Source of the DNA: Apostichopus japonicus
Taxonomy: Eukaryota > Echinodermata > Holothuroidea > Aspidochirotida > Stichopodidae
Assembly: GCF_037975245.1 (NCBI RefSeq)
Contig: NC_092575.1
Span: 1,865,001-1,929,000, forward strand
DNA length: 64,000 bases
Direction: 5' to 3'
In this document: positions 35,534 through 47,600 of the stretch, piece after piece
Layout: each line of letters begins with the position of its first letter
Numbering within the stretch: the first letter of the stretch is position 1
The notes under the pieces: generated by a model
Database searches by the model: none
Told to the model about the DNA's origin: nothing
What the model saw: the letters and a program-made list of their open reading frames with translations, nothing else
Program-made: the position numbers and the translations under genes

Positions 35534-35982
35534 TTTGAACTGATAACAGTTATCTTCAAAGGACTACAGATGGCCTAGCCAATTTACCCTATATTCAGTA
35601 CATTTGTTGTGAATGATAATCTCATTCAAAATCTGTTGAAAGTTTTCGAAAAGCTAATTTCGTTTCCAATAAATACACATTTGGAACAAGCTCATTGAAT
35701 ATGTACAAACTATGACGTGGAGTGTTGCGCTCATCAAAGTTTCATATTTTAGGGCTCAAAAACGGTCAAACCCTAATCAAAAGCCCTCGTATATATGTTC
35801 CTCTTTTCAAAGAAGACAACATATTTCAAACTATCGCATTAGGCCACAAACCTGTGTTGAAACGAAGGGCTGTGACAACAAAGGGATAGCATAACAGAAA
35901 AATAGGCAGTCACTCCCTTTTCATCATTAATGTGCATAATTAGCTAATGTTCATAAATAAAAAATAAAAAGACTTGCCGCTC

Positions 35983-36878
35983 GCGAAATTATTTTTCCCA
36001 CTTCGACGCGGCCACATGGGCGTGGCTTATGAAATACGTCACAGGCCGGCAAGTTTGTGACTTCGACTTCGAGCTCTAACGTATAGCTCTTTAATAATAT
36101 ACTCAGCTAATATACTCAGGCCTAATATACTCAGGCCTAAGACATGACTTCATGAGATCCATGATGATGTGCGACTGCTCCTCCCAGTCAATCGGGTCTT
36201 ATGGAGCTCTTGAGGTAAATTCCATCACAAAATCAAACTGTGTTTGTTTATTAGATGTGTTATGAACCTCCCGTGTTTGGAAAAGAACCTCCCGTGACAG
36301 CAGGGTCTGGAAAAGTTATAAATGAACCTCCCGTGGTATTGATTATTACACTTCATATTACACCAGGTAGGCCCACTGACCTTTCAATGCTAAAAACCTA
36401 CAAAGATACATGTATTGTATTGTGCCCCATATTGTTTTATCCATCATTCTAAATTATTTGTTCATTTATAAATGAACCCCCTTTTAAACGGCAGTAAGGA
36501 GCCTACGTGCTTTCATCATTAGTTTACGTACGCTACTGGGTATTGTTACGGACTTGAAATATTCTACCCATTTTATTAAACAGTTGTCACTTGCGTCTGT
36601 ATTAACTATAACCAGGGAGCTGTTACTGTTAGAGTAGCAGCTCCCTGCTATAACTATGCCTAAATAGCAACGTCCCTCTGTACTATACTATTTATTATAC
36701 TGGTTCGTGTACTAGAATCCCTGACATGTAACTTAATTGAGAACTTTCAGCACCCAAACAAACACCCGAGAGATATCACTGCATAGTCTGTGACGTGACC
36801 AATAAGCCGTAACAACGACCGATAGTCCACGCCCATTATGCTAATATGGCCGCGTCGAAGTGGGAAAAATAATTTCGC
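35983..36878. mobile_element. Mutator-like non-autonomous transposon, 896 bp
   Basis: Terminal inverted repeats of about 32 bp match perfectly (GCGAAATTATTTTTCCCACT and on to GACGCGGCCA), then continue imperfectly through GGGCGTGG. The element is flanked by an exact 9-bp duplication TTGCCGCTC (35974-35982 and 36879-36887). A 9-bp duplication with long inverted ends is typical of Mutator-like elements; Merlin or P-type are alternatives. Inside are a hairpin (36615-36649, CAGGGAGCTG arms), a small AATATACTCAGGCCT repeat near 36110-36140, and a GAACCTCCCGTG repeat near 36263-36333. No transposase. Confidence 0.9.
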
Positions 36879-38106
36879 TTGCCGCTCAGTTGGGACATTT
36901 TTTTTTTATACTGTAGTGCCTGTCCCGCTTTCAGAGCACTCGTATTCCCAGTACGAGAAGCATGAATGTCATGTTTCTATCAGATCAAGGTTAGGAACTG
37001 CTTGTACTGTCAATACCAGTGCTTTGAATCATGATATCGGAGAACAGTTTAGACAGGTATTAGCGTTAGGAAATTGTCCCAACTGGCTGGATTTGTAAAA
37101 TGGTCCATCTGTAATGGATTTTGACGGTGTTGCAGCTAATTTCATGATTTCTAATGCCTGTAACTATTAGAGTGATAAGGACAATATTGTTCTTAGGTGT
37201 CGGCAGACCTTTAACGATCTACGACAAATACAAATGAATCTTGTGCCAACAGTCATCGTTTCATAAGATACTATCCACAAGTCAGTTGCGGTCGCTGATC
37301 CTTAGGAAATAATAAAGAGCCGTCGTCACCTACCTAATCAGTAATTCACGTGCGGCGAAAAATGTAAAGATGGCGCTAGACTACTTTTCATAAACATAAC
37401 AATGATAGCAACAAAAATCAAAACAAATGGGCGCGAAGCCATGTCGGCGTGGCGTCAGTACATGTGCCCACCACAGGTACCCTTAGAGAGGGCCGGGGGA
37501 GGGGACGCGGCAAGGGAGCGAAACGTTGCATGTTGAGTCTTTATGTTAAGTGCTGGACAAATTTTTCTGTGTTATTCCTACACCATGTGTCTTGGATTGT
37601 CTTTGTATTTTGGTGTGAAATAAATCAAATCGAATACATTAGTTTCAAATCAGCAAATTTTTTGAAGAAGACGGTGGGTAAATCATAGTCAAAAGAAGTA
37701 AACATGGTTGTGTATCTAATTCCTGTTTATGGTTTGCTTGTAGACAGTAAATTTCAGTTGAGGCCATCCCTTCGATATTAAGAGAATTGTACGTTATTTT
37801 ATATAGGGAAATAATGACGATATTTCACGTTGGTTCTGTGAAGTTGGTGCATGTCTGTTTCAAAAACCAGAAGAAACTATTTGTTTCGCACCCTCAGATC
37901 TGTCAAAGATTAGACCCATCTCGTTATGCAACAACAGCTCGGTATCCGTTTAACTTCTTCAGAATGTTCATGGTGCGTAAACGGTACATTTACATTTTTA
38001 TTCAAACAGAAGGGTAAAAAAAAAACGAATGAGGTTAGGAAATTCTTCAAAATTAGCACTTTTAATGTATCCGTATATTGCATAGAACATTTTCAGTTTT
38101 TAAACA

Positions 38107-38200
38107 AGAGATATCGGTAATGAGAATTTTCAGTACATTTTGAACGGTAGGTCAAATATCAATTGCAATTGACTTTTGTAACATTAGGTCTCAATGATGT
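38107..38200 (+). repeat. Dispersed repeat, copy 1 (partner at 39296)
   Basis: Shares with 39296-39387 the order AGAGATAT, TTCAGTACA, TTTGAACG, TAGGTCA and TTTTGTAACATTAGGTCTCA. The two direct copies are 1.2 kb apart and about 80 percent alike by eye. Confidence 0.7.
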
Positions 38201-38240
38201 AACGGTTCGCTCGGGCCCAGTTTCAGCTGCAAATTCGAAG

Positions 38241-38264
38241 GGTAGGTAGGTAGGTAGGTAGGTA
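38241..38264. repeat. GGTA tetranucleotide microsatellite
   Basis: Six uninterrupted GGTA units. Confidence 0.95.
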
Positions 38265-38298
38265 AAGGCGGTGTCATACGCCTCCCTAAAACTACAGT

Positions 38299-38354
38299 AG
38301 GTCAGATTACCGGCATTAGACGTTTCTTTTTGCGCGAGTCTTCACACCCTTTAA
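38299..38354 (+). mobile_element. TTAA-type MITE, family 2, copy D (right-end fragment)
   Basis: Only the last 55 bases of the family remain (AGGTCAGATTACCGGCAT, GCGAGTCTTCACACCCTTTAA). The rest of the element is absent to the left. Confidence 0.75.
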
Positions 38355-39295
38355 GGGTCCGTGACAAAACTACGTCAGAAGAAGCAACTAGGATCCTTAT
38401 TCTGATGACAACCATATATAAATTACCTTGCGCCCGTTTGCACTATAATTGCCGATTTATTTTACCGTCAAGCTTATTTTTTTGTGCCATATGGAGAACT
38501 TGCCCGATTTTTCGCATTCTCTATTGAGACAAAATAAAAAAACTTATAGATCTGTTGGTGAGAGTCACATTAATGTATGTATTCTTTCTTTTCAAGCTTC
38601 ATTCTAAGAATTAAATGTTGTGTTTATTCATAAATTACACTATATGTGAGTTTATTTACAATGGAAGGAAAGGACAACGATTGGTGAACAACCTCGCCGA
38701 CTGTTCGGGCCCATCAAGAAAACACTCAGTCAACGATACACTGAAGAAGATGAAAATGTAATAAACAAGTAGCAATTCGAAGATATCGGGTAATGTTTGA
38801 TCACTTTGTGTTCCGTCCCTCCCCCTCTCCTCCATTCTGGCATTTAACACAGCCCCACTCACATATACGCATGTATTTACCACTATAAATGCTGTACTAT
38901 ACAAGAGTTGCCGCCACTGAGTAGTTTGATTCCTACCCCCCCCCCCCCCAACAACCCTTTCATCTCAGCCGACCCATAGGTTGCGGTCACTGCTCTATGT
39001 GGCTACTCCTCACAGCAGATATGTGTTACTCAGCAGTAATTCTTTCTCGTTCCATTGACCTTTTCCGTGGATAGTAAATTTAAATCGTCGGCTAAGAAGA
39101 ACCTTATCAATAGCTGTAACTTGTTCACTTCATCATATGATCTTTCAAAGACACCGTACATAAATCTGGTCTTCGGTTTTTGAAAATTTCCATCCAATAG
39201 CATGGTAGAAATGCAAAGAAAGCTACAAGAAGATTTTGACATGATTACTTTCAATGAATTTATGCTTTTCATTTAACCTCTTCTTTTTCAAACTA

Positions 39296-39387
39296 AGAGA
39301 TATTGCCAATGTTATATTCAGTACACTTTGAACGTTAGGTCATCCACCAATTACTGTGCAATTTTGTAACATTAGGTCTCAATATTA
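39296..39387 (+). repeat. Dispersed repeat, copy 2
   Basis: Direct partner of 38107-38200. The text after it (ATTACCGACTGCGG) differs from that after copy 1, so the similarity ends near 39387. Confidence 0.7.
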
Positions 39388-39639
39388 CCGACTGCGGACG
39401 CATTTCCGACCGCTTAGGAGCTGCTGAAACGCCTTTCAAAGGTACGGTATCCTGTAAACGACTTTCCAGTGGATGCATACCACTGATGACCTCCACGGTC
39501 AGTGATGCATACACATGGCAGACTTGAAATCTACCCACACATATACTGAGACTCGGTAAGCACCCTATACCGAGCATTTTATGTGAATTGTAGGCCATAC
39601 GGGCAATAATTGCGGATTTAATGTCCGTACGAATGAAAA

Positions 39640-39812
39640 TTTAATACCGGCATTAATTCACAGCCAATCACCATGCAGCTTCATATGCCGGTATTAAATA
39701 GAAATAATACCGACATTTAATATAGAATTAATACCGGCTTTAAATAGAATAATTACCGGCATTAAATAGTATTCATACTGGTATAAATAGAATCAATACC
39801 GGCATTAAATAG
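39640..39812. repeat. Short degenerate tandem repeat of TACCGGCATTAAATAGAA type
   Basis: Seven or so imperfect copies spaced 25 to 30 bases apart, each with a form of TACCGGCATTAAATAG. CCGG is in every well-kept copy. Confidence 0.8.
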
Positions 39813-41258
39813 ACCATCTTTGTTTAGTTGGCACTTTTACTTTAAATTTAGTTGCGCTTATGTATAATATGCAATATTATTGACAAGCTTCCTTACATGT
39901 TTCCAGCTCTTGCGCCAGGCGCAAAACTTGCCCAGTTAGGTCATCCATCTTAGTTCAGGAGTCTTCCAATCTTTCATAGCGTAATGCTCTTCGAAGATTA
40001 ACAAAACGGCTCAAAACATTGCGAACTGGTAAAAAGATCGGATTGGGAGTCAACATTTGTCAATAAACTACAAGTATCTTTCGCTTCTCGACAAAAATCT
40101 TGCAGAAATTGTGTTTGGCTGTGCAAATGCGTGCCATTGCGTTATACTTTGCTTTCTTCATCAGAAAAAAAATGCGCTGCTTTCACGCTGCAGCAAGAGG
40201 GATTAACACTATCTCAGAAGTCGCCCAGGAAAGAACCTGGGCACGAAAACCAAACTACCAAACGACTGATCCGCTCTCAGCCCCAGTCCCCTTGCATCGG
40301 GACTGTGACTGTGTGATCATCGTCGGGTGTGCATCCCCATTCCCTTCGAAAAGGAACAGATACTACACAGCATATAGCTTCAAAATTCGCTAATGTGATT
40401 GACAAATAATCAGCATATACTTCTCGTATGGCCTACCATATATGTGTAACCTTATAACAACATGTCGCAATGAACCATGAAGCATTTTAATTTCTTACGC
40501 AACACTCCAGCAGGTTCTGGGAATAATTTGAAAGATCAAAACGATAGAGTTGTCAAGTTTTCGTTACTGTATGTATGTTGATAGTTGCCGGCGTTATGGG
40601 ACGGGGAGAAGGGCAAAGTGGGGTCAGGGTAGGGGTTTGAGGAGACGGAAGGGAGTTGAAAGAGTTGAGCAGTGGCATCACCTCTCATTGGAATGAGGAG
40701 TGGGCGGAGGGAGAAAACAGAATGAGAGTCACAAAAGCCTGCTGTCGACGTGGCCAGTCCAGGGGCCCGCAATAGGGCATCTGATGGGGATCGCCACCGA
40801 AATTTTTTGGGTTTCGCCGTTATCAGAACTTACTCAGCTTTTAAGTCAGGAAATATTTTGGTATACGTATAACTAGTTGATTACTAAGTAGAAGTCACGG
40901 TGTATCTTCCTGTCTATATTGGTTCTTTTGAAACATGATGGCAATGTTGATAGTAGGATATGGAGGGTAAGGGGGAACCAAACATTTTGGGGATTATTTA
41001 TCCCGAATTTCGCCTCCAATATCCTCCAATATCTCCTCCCATTGAAGACGCCAATGCAGGTGGGGGGGGGGGGGAGAAGGGTGCATATGAGGGGAGACAG
41101 GGACTATAGGAGAGGAGACTGGAGGGAAAGAGACTAGGAGAGGGAGGTGGAAGGTGACCGATAGAAAGGAGAAAGAGAAGAGTGGGGTGGCGGTGTTGAG
41201 GGGAAATAGATTGGAAAGCGAGGAGAAAGAGGCATAAGTATGATATGTCTGTTGATCG

Positions 41259-41341
41259 TTCGATCATCCAGGCTAGCAGGATCTTCTTTAACCTGGGCTG
41301 AATTGTTTGTTTACTTCGAAGAAGATCCTGCTTGGATCGAA
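41259..41341. repeat. Inverted repeat just upstream of APPBP2
   Basis: TTCGATC...GCAGGATCTTCTT (41259-41288) pairs with AAGAAGATCCTGC...GATCGAA (41319-41341), leaving a 30-base loop. It ends about 270 bases before the APPBP2 ATG, so it would be in the promoter or 5' UTR. Confidence 0.75.
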
Positions 41342-41614
41342 AGGCCAGGCCATCTAAATTTTACGTATTTACCTACACAGGCTTGATGCAATATATTAGC
41401 AGTTCGTTAAGCGTTTGTTCTCTTTGATAAGTTTGATTTCATATTTCTAATAAGTCTAGGTACGGTTCGTGTAAAACAATATTATACTCCTTCATTGCCA
41501 CACATTTCATTGTAGAACGCCTCACAGCAGACGTATAGCATCTTTGTGTATGTTTTTATGGTAACTCTGTTGTCTATATTAAAGGTAAAACCGAGTTGCG
41601 GTGAAAATGATAAC

Positions 41615-44600
41615 ATGGCGATTGTCGCAAGTGAACTTCATTGGGTTCCCGAAACTTTATATAATGCTTCTGTTTCATGTATCGTAGTTAACTTTAAGAA
41701 ATACAGGAGAGAACTTCCACAATTGCCTCGTAATGTGCAATTTGATGTTTATTACAAGGTAAAGTTATTACTCATCCTTCGTTAGGTGCATGTAGTACAG
41801 TAGGGAGGCTTATGGATTAATTAACGTTAGTATATTAGCCAGCCTAATACGGTGCTGATATCATGTAGGATAAGTTGACGGCGTAGGCTACTGAAGTGAA
41901 TTATGTGTGTACCAGGTAGTCTACGTCACTGTAGTCAAAAGTCACGAAGTAAATGCCCTGCCTTACTACCATCGAAAATTCACTTAGGCCTATGTCTAGA
42001 CTAGATTGCTCCCTATGCCGGAAAATGGCCTAGTCATAGGCCGAGTACATTCCATAAAACATAAAGCTCTGAAGTAAACAGACTGCATGGAATAATTGTG
42101 CCAATAATGAAATATCAGAGACAAGTTACATAATTAAGTCTACAATTACCTACAGGACTATTACTTGAGTATGTCATGATATTGATAGCTGACAATGTTT
42201 CATGAAACAGTCAACAACATGTAATTTTACGAATCATCTCTGTATGTAAATAACATCTGCATACTGCTTTACCCACACAAACTCCTTCATTTTTTGTCCT
42301 AATGATGACATTCAGGGCAGTTTGTAACTTTGAAGTACCATTTCTGTTAAACATAATAATAGGTTGACTTATGTTATGCAGCAGTCTGATTTAGTTTCAG
42401 ATATTAAGGTGGGGCATGGAATTCCTCCAGTGTTTTAGAAAGACTATCTTGTGTTCAACTTCCTATACAATTATAACGTGACGAGGAAGATCTTGGAAGT
42501 CGTAAGGACTTTAATTTGCATATTGATTCCTTCTGTATACCGGACAGAAACATATCACATCACAGTATTTAGAAACCTAACAGATAAAAAGATTAACAGT
42601 CCTAGATCTAATTTTTAAATTTCAGTTATAGAAAAGATGTGAAGTTAACAACTAAGACATCAAGGGTTTTGCTCTTAGTGTCAAGATGGTCTTCAAGGGT
42701 GTTGTAGAACATAAGCACTGTATGTTTGGTTTTTGAAAGGTACATCAAACGTGTATTGAAGTATTTTCACTGGCTTTCTGCTAGTAGTAGTCTAGTGTTA
42801 TTCCTAGGACTACAGATTTACACAAGCAAACAGACAAACACACACACACACATACAAAAAGCAATTATTTTAATATTAATCATATCTCGTCATGTGACCC
42901 AATTATTGTATTTGCTATTTTTGCCACACGTTTGTGACAAAATTGCCAGAGAGATGTTAACTTTCACAATGTTTTGAGACTATTTTCTTTTCATTTTTTC
43001 CTTTTGCTCTTTACAGCTGTATAAACAGGGCAATCTCTGCCAACTGGCTATGGAATTTAGTGACCTAGGTCAATTTGAAGTAGTCTTGAAAGCTTCTCAT
43101 GTCAGAAATAAAAGGTAAACATGTAAATTTATTGTCTTAGATTTTGTTTAACTTTACTGTTCAGGCAACCATTTTCCAAATGTAAAACTTTTGTAAGATG
43201 AAAATGTTTGTTTGTTAAAAGAGGGATTGTATGTCGAGTTTGATCAATCTTTGACAAATTTTGATACCAAAGGATCTACATGTTGCAAGTTAGTTCTTTA
43301 CTAGCTTGAGTGGTGAAAATTCTATTTAAATTTAATGTAGAAAAACTTTAGTTTTCCCAAATCCTTTTAATGACATGTGTCTATTTTTAAAACTGTCTGT
43401 GCAAAAAAAAAAAATCTGGATGAAAAAGAATGTCAATAAACACTCACTGTACAAGTGTGTAACAGCCCTCTCCCCTTCCCCTAATGGAGACAAATAACTC
43501 CCATGTTTGTACCACCACTGTGTACACAGAAACTATACACAAAATATGGTACTGCTCCTGAAATTCAGAATTCCTGGCTACAGGACCTACTTTTCAATGG
43601 TTGTCTTCATTGTCTATGCCTACAGGAATCTACTTCATCACTGTTTCCAAGCATTAATGGACCACGGTATGAATCTGGCCACCATCCTCTCCGATGCTTT
43701 TAGTTCTCGTGCTACTCTCCTGCAGAGTGACCAGCGGGTTGAACAAGAGAGGGGCTTACACTTAGGGCTTCTACTGGGTAAAATGGATATGTTGTATATT
43801 ATGGAAGGGGAATCCCTTCATGCTAATTACCAACTAGCCATCCTGGCTGTCAAAAAGTAACTTTTCATGAAGGTGCCCTTGCTCACAGAGTCAGTGATAA
43901 TTGGGATGCAGAGTACAACATACATGTGCATGTTCCTTTATAGTAGTGAGAAGTTAGCTTACCTAATTTTAATGTTTCCAACCTTCAGACCTTTACAGAA
44001 TGAATAGCAAGGTTAGAATGTCAAATGTGGGCATTGTGATTAAGTCCAAGGTATAAGGCAATGGAGTTTTGATCTGAGGATTGCTCGTTCGAGTCCTGAA
44101 CAGATCATAACATGTTGTTTTTAGGCGAGGCATTGGTATTCCAATTGTGCTTTGCCTATTAGGTATATTTAATAGGGATCTACGATGTAAATGTTAAAAC
44201 GTCTCCATGCGATGAATTGTGGCAGCATCAAATGTGTTGTCACAATGGGTTCTCATAGATACAGCATTTCCAATTCCCTGGGAAGGGGCAATTTGACTGG
44301 ATACTGTTGGGTGTGTTGGGACAGGTTATCGAGTGAATAGGTGTAAATTGAACGTTGTAACTAAGGAATTTGAGGAATTATGGAAACTGAGGCCTTGGAT
44401 TTCATACGAGAAAGGCAATAAACCTGCAAATTTGTGGGGTTCTGTGATGTCATCATGACTCATGTTCTTCTGTATCTGTACTTGGGCTTTTATAACCTTC
44501 TTGTCGATTTATTCTTGAAACCAGAGACATTTTGAATGTTTTTGCGTAGCTGTCAATATTCTCTGAAGTATTTTAAATTTGATCAAAATGGACCTTGTTT

Positions 44601-47600
44601 GTTGAAATATTATTTTTCCCTGTGGATAAATAATTGAAATAATGATTTGATTTGTGGATAACTGATTGGAATATTATAAAGAAATAAAAGACGTTTTCAG
44701 TTCAATTGCTTTGATGACATCATTCACTGAGCTGTTGCCAGATGCATTTTGAGAAAAAATATCACAACATTTTGAGAAAAAAATTACTTTCTAACCTGAC
44801 AGATGCTCTGGAATATACAGTAGGCTTATGGTCACGGGAGAAGAATAGCTTGGCTTTTTGTTCTTTGGCAATGACATTCACCACTTCCTCTTGTCACCAT
44901 CAAGAGTAAAACCTTCCATCCATTAACCTGACTATTATGTCCGGACTCCCGTTCAGATAAAAGTCTAGGTATTCTGTATTGAAATATCAGAAAATTATTG
45001 TAGTCTCGCAACAGTTGCTGTTACCGTTCCAGTACAGAAATCTCTATCTGTTGTTTGATGTATTTCTAGGCGACTTTTTATCCGAGGCTGGCTGGTTCCT
45101 TCAAGCGGAGAAGACGTACAACTCCTGTCTGAAGATCTGTGAGCAGTATGAGGACAACCAGAGCTTGGCTCGAGTATTTGAATGCTGTACACGGTGAGTG
45201 ATTACAGGGACCGCAAAGAAAATAATTAGCTGAAATAGGTGGTTGTATATAAAAACACATGAGCTTAGAATGCATTGCTGTCTTGGTGAGTGAGCACAGG
45301 ACTTCATATACGGTGATAATGTAGCATGGCGTGCCTGTTGTCACACCATGTTACGTGTAAATTCATTTGAATGTTGTAAATCTATTTTGCATTCCTTAAA
45401 GCTCATCTTACCTCCATGAGAACGCATCATACGTCTATGTTAAGTCGTTATATGTCCATGGATGTAAAGTAATCATAAGCCTATGTAAAATCATTTTACC
45501 TCTATGTAACTCTTCATAGAATTATATCATTAAATCATCATTAAGTCTCATGATGTGATGTAAAGCATTTATGTCTTGTATAACACTAAGGCTTTGTTAA
45601 TTTATTATGCTATGCAAAGTAGTTACCCATCATAAAGTAACTGACCATGCAAAGTTATTGTACTGTGTTAGTTGTTTGCTATGCAGTGTTAAGTATTTAT
45701 TACTGCATAAGTTGTTTATGTGCAGCGTGAGCTCATTTTACATTGTAAACTCATTTTGCCCTTTGTTAAGTCGTTCTGCGTAAACCAATCGCAGTCGACA
45801 GAGAAAATGGCCAGAGTTGCATTTCATAGCAAGTGCATGGAACCCTCAGAATTAATTCTGTGGTGGAACCATGCTGCACAAAACTGTGTGTGTCCTCTAC
45901 TGTAGCCGAATCCAAGCCTACCACAGCATACGACAGTGTGACATCTTGCTATATATTAAGCATCTATCACATGTACAAATCTTAAGGATCTCAAGCAATA
46001 TACACAGCCTTTCCATGAAACAAAACGATATGAAGTTGAAAACGGTTTTGTCAAATTTCAATCGAAATCCAAAGAGAGGAGACTTTCAGAGGCAAAGCTG
46101 CGGATGCCAATAACCTCAAACAATTAACCAATTTGATAATGAATTGTAACCTTTGTTTTCCGATGCTTTTTCATCCAGCTTAATCCACGTACAGACGTCA
46201 AATTGTAGATATACAGAAGCTGAGGCCTCGTACCAGCTAGGTACAAAAATCTTGCATCAGTTGCAGAACTCGGGATTAAAGATCGGAGCATCTGTCCTGG
46301 AAGCTGAGAAATGTGCTCTTCTCTTTTCAAGAAGCCATTATGATGAGGTATGTCAACAATATTTTTCTTATTTTTTTTCTTAATTATTTATTTATTATTT
46401 ATATATTATATGTTATTATATATATATTATATGTATTATTATTATATATATATGATTATTATTTATATATTATTATTTATTATCCATTAAATTCAACACA
46501 AAAATTGTTTGCCATCAAATTTGAATTTGAAGTATTGTTTCATTTGCACTCTCGTGCCTGACATTTTCATTCCCAGTGTAAATTTCGGGGATTCTGTTCT
46601 ACAGTCAATTGTCTTTCCTTTAGCATCCTGCCTCCACCCTTTTCTTTATATCAAAATTTTCAACTCAATAGGTAGCTTTATTGAACAATTTTTTGTTCTT
46701 TCTGTTTTACAAAGCTCTTAGTTACAATCAGGTTGCTGAATAACCTTGTGAAAATGTTGAAACATTAATTGTGTATCAACATATTTCTTTCACTAGGCTT
46801 ACCAATACTGTCTGCGATCTCTACATGCCATGAATAGCTCCTCACCAATACACAGTATCATTAACGTCTTGAGAACAGCGTCCAAAGCGTGTGTTGTCAA
46901 ACGAGAATTTAAAAAGGCGGAACTTCTCATACGGCATGCGGTGTCTCTAGTGCGGTAAGTATTGACAGAAGTGATCATCATTCTTAAAGGGAGTGAAGAC
47001 TCGCGCACAAAGAATCGTCTCATGCCGAAAATTTGACCTAGTTTCGAATGAGGTGTAACAGAAGTGTTAGACACCACCATCGATCCCAGAATATACACAC
47101 AGCTTGCTACCGTCGGTAATCAGACACTAGTGTTCAGTCAATACATACAGCTACAGTCAATACCCACAACACAGTGTACATAGCAGTGATGGACATCTCA
47201 GGTCTAGATAACAAGGTATCACGTTTCATTTTGTAGCTACAAGACAAAACTTCACTTGCTAGCAACGGAAAGTTAACTTTTTCAGAGGGTGGCACGTGGT
47301 TTGGGCGAGTCTTCAATGCCTTTAAGTTGATATCTCAGAATTTTTTCAGCCAAGGTTGTCTCCAACTCTGGTAAAGTTTCTCAAGTCTTGGAAATTTTAA
47401 ATTAAGATTGTGAAGTGTAACACACAGTAAAACTGTGATATGAATGCTTTTAATGCTATTCAACTCATTGTTTTAAGTGGAATTGCAAAAAATAGGGTTG
47501 TCATGGTTACCGTAGCATTTTATTTCTTTTTACATCCTTGGTTTTTGCTGGTGGCCATTAGATGCATTGAGAATCATATCAGGCAGCATTGTACTTTAAT

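Larger units (their letters stand above)
36888..41258. other. Gene-poor region between the Mutator-like element and APPBP2
   Basis: Contains a MITE remnant, a GGTA microsatellite, two dispersed repeats and a short array at 39640 (listed separately), plus a C run at 38936-38949 and a G run at 41060-41073. A short ORF ending at 37098 and one at 37449 have no splice or family support. An AATAAA lies at 37619. I see no gene. Confidence 0.35.

Noticed and set aside
36838-37098. 86-codon frame ending in GNCPNWLDL
   Set aside because: Its start lies inside the Mutator-like element and its end outside; no splice context; composition alone is not enough.
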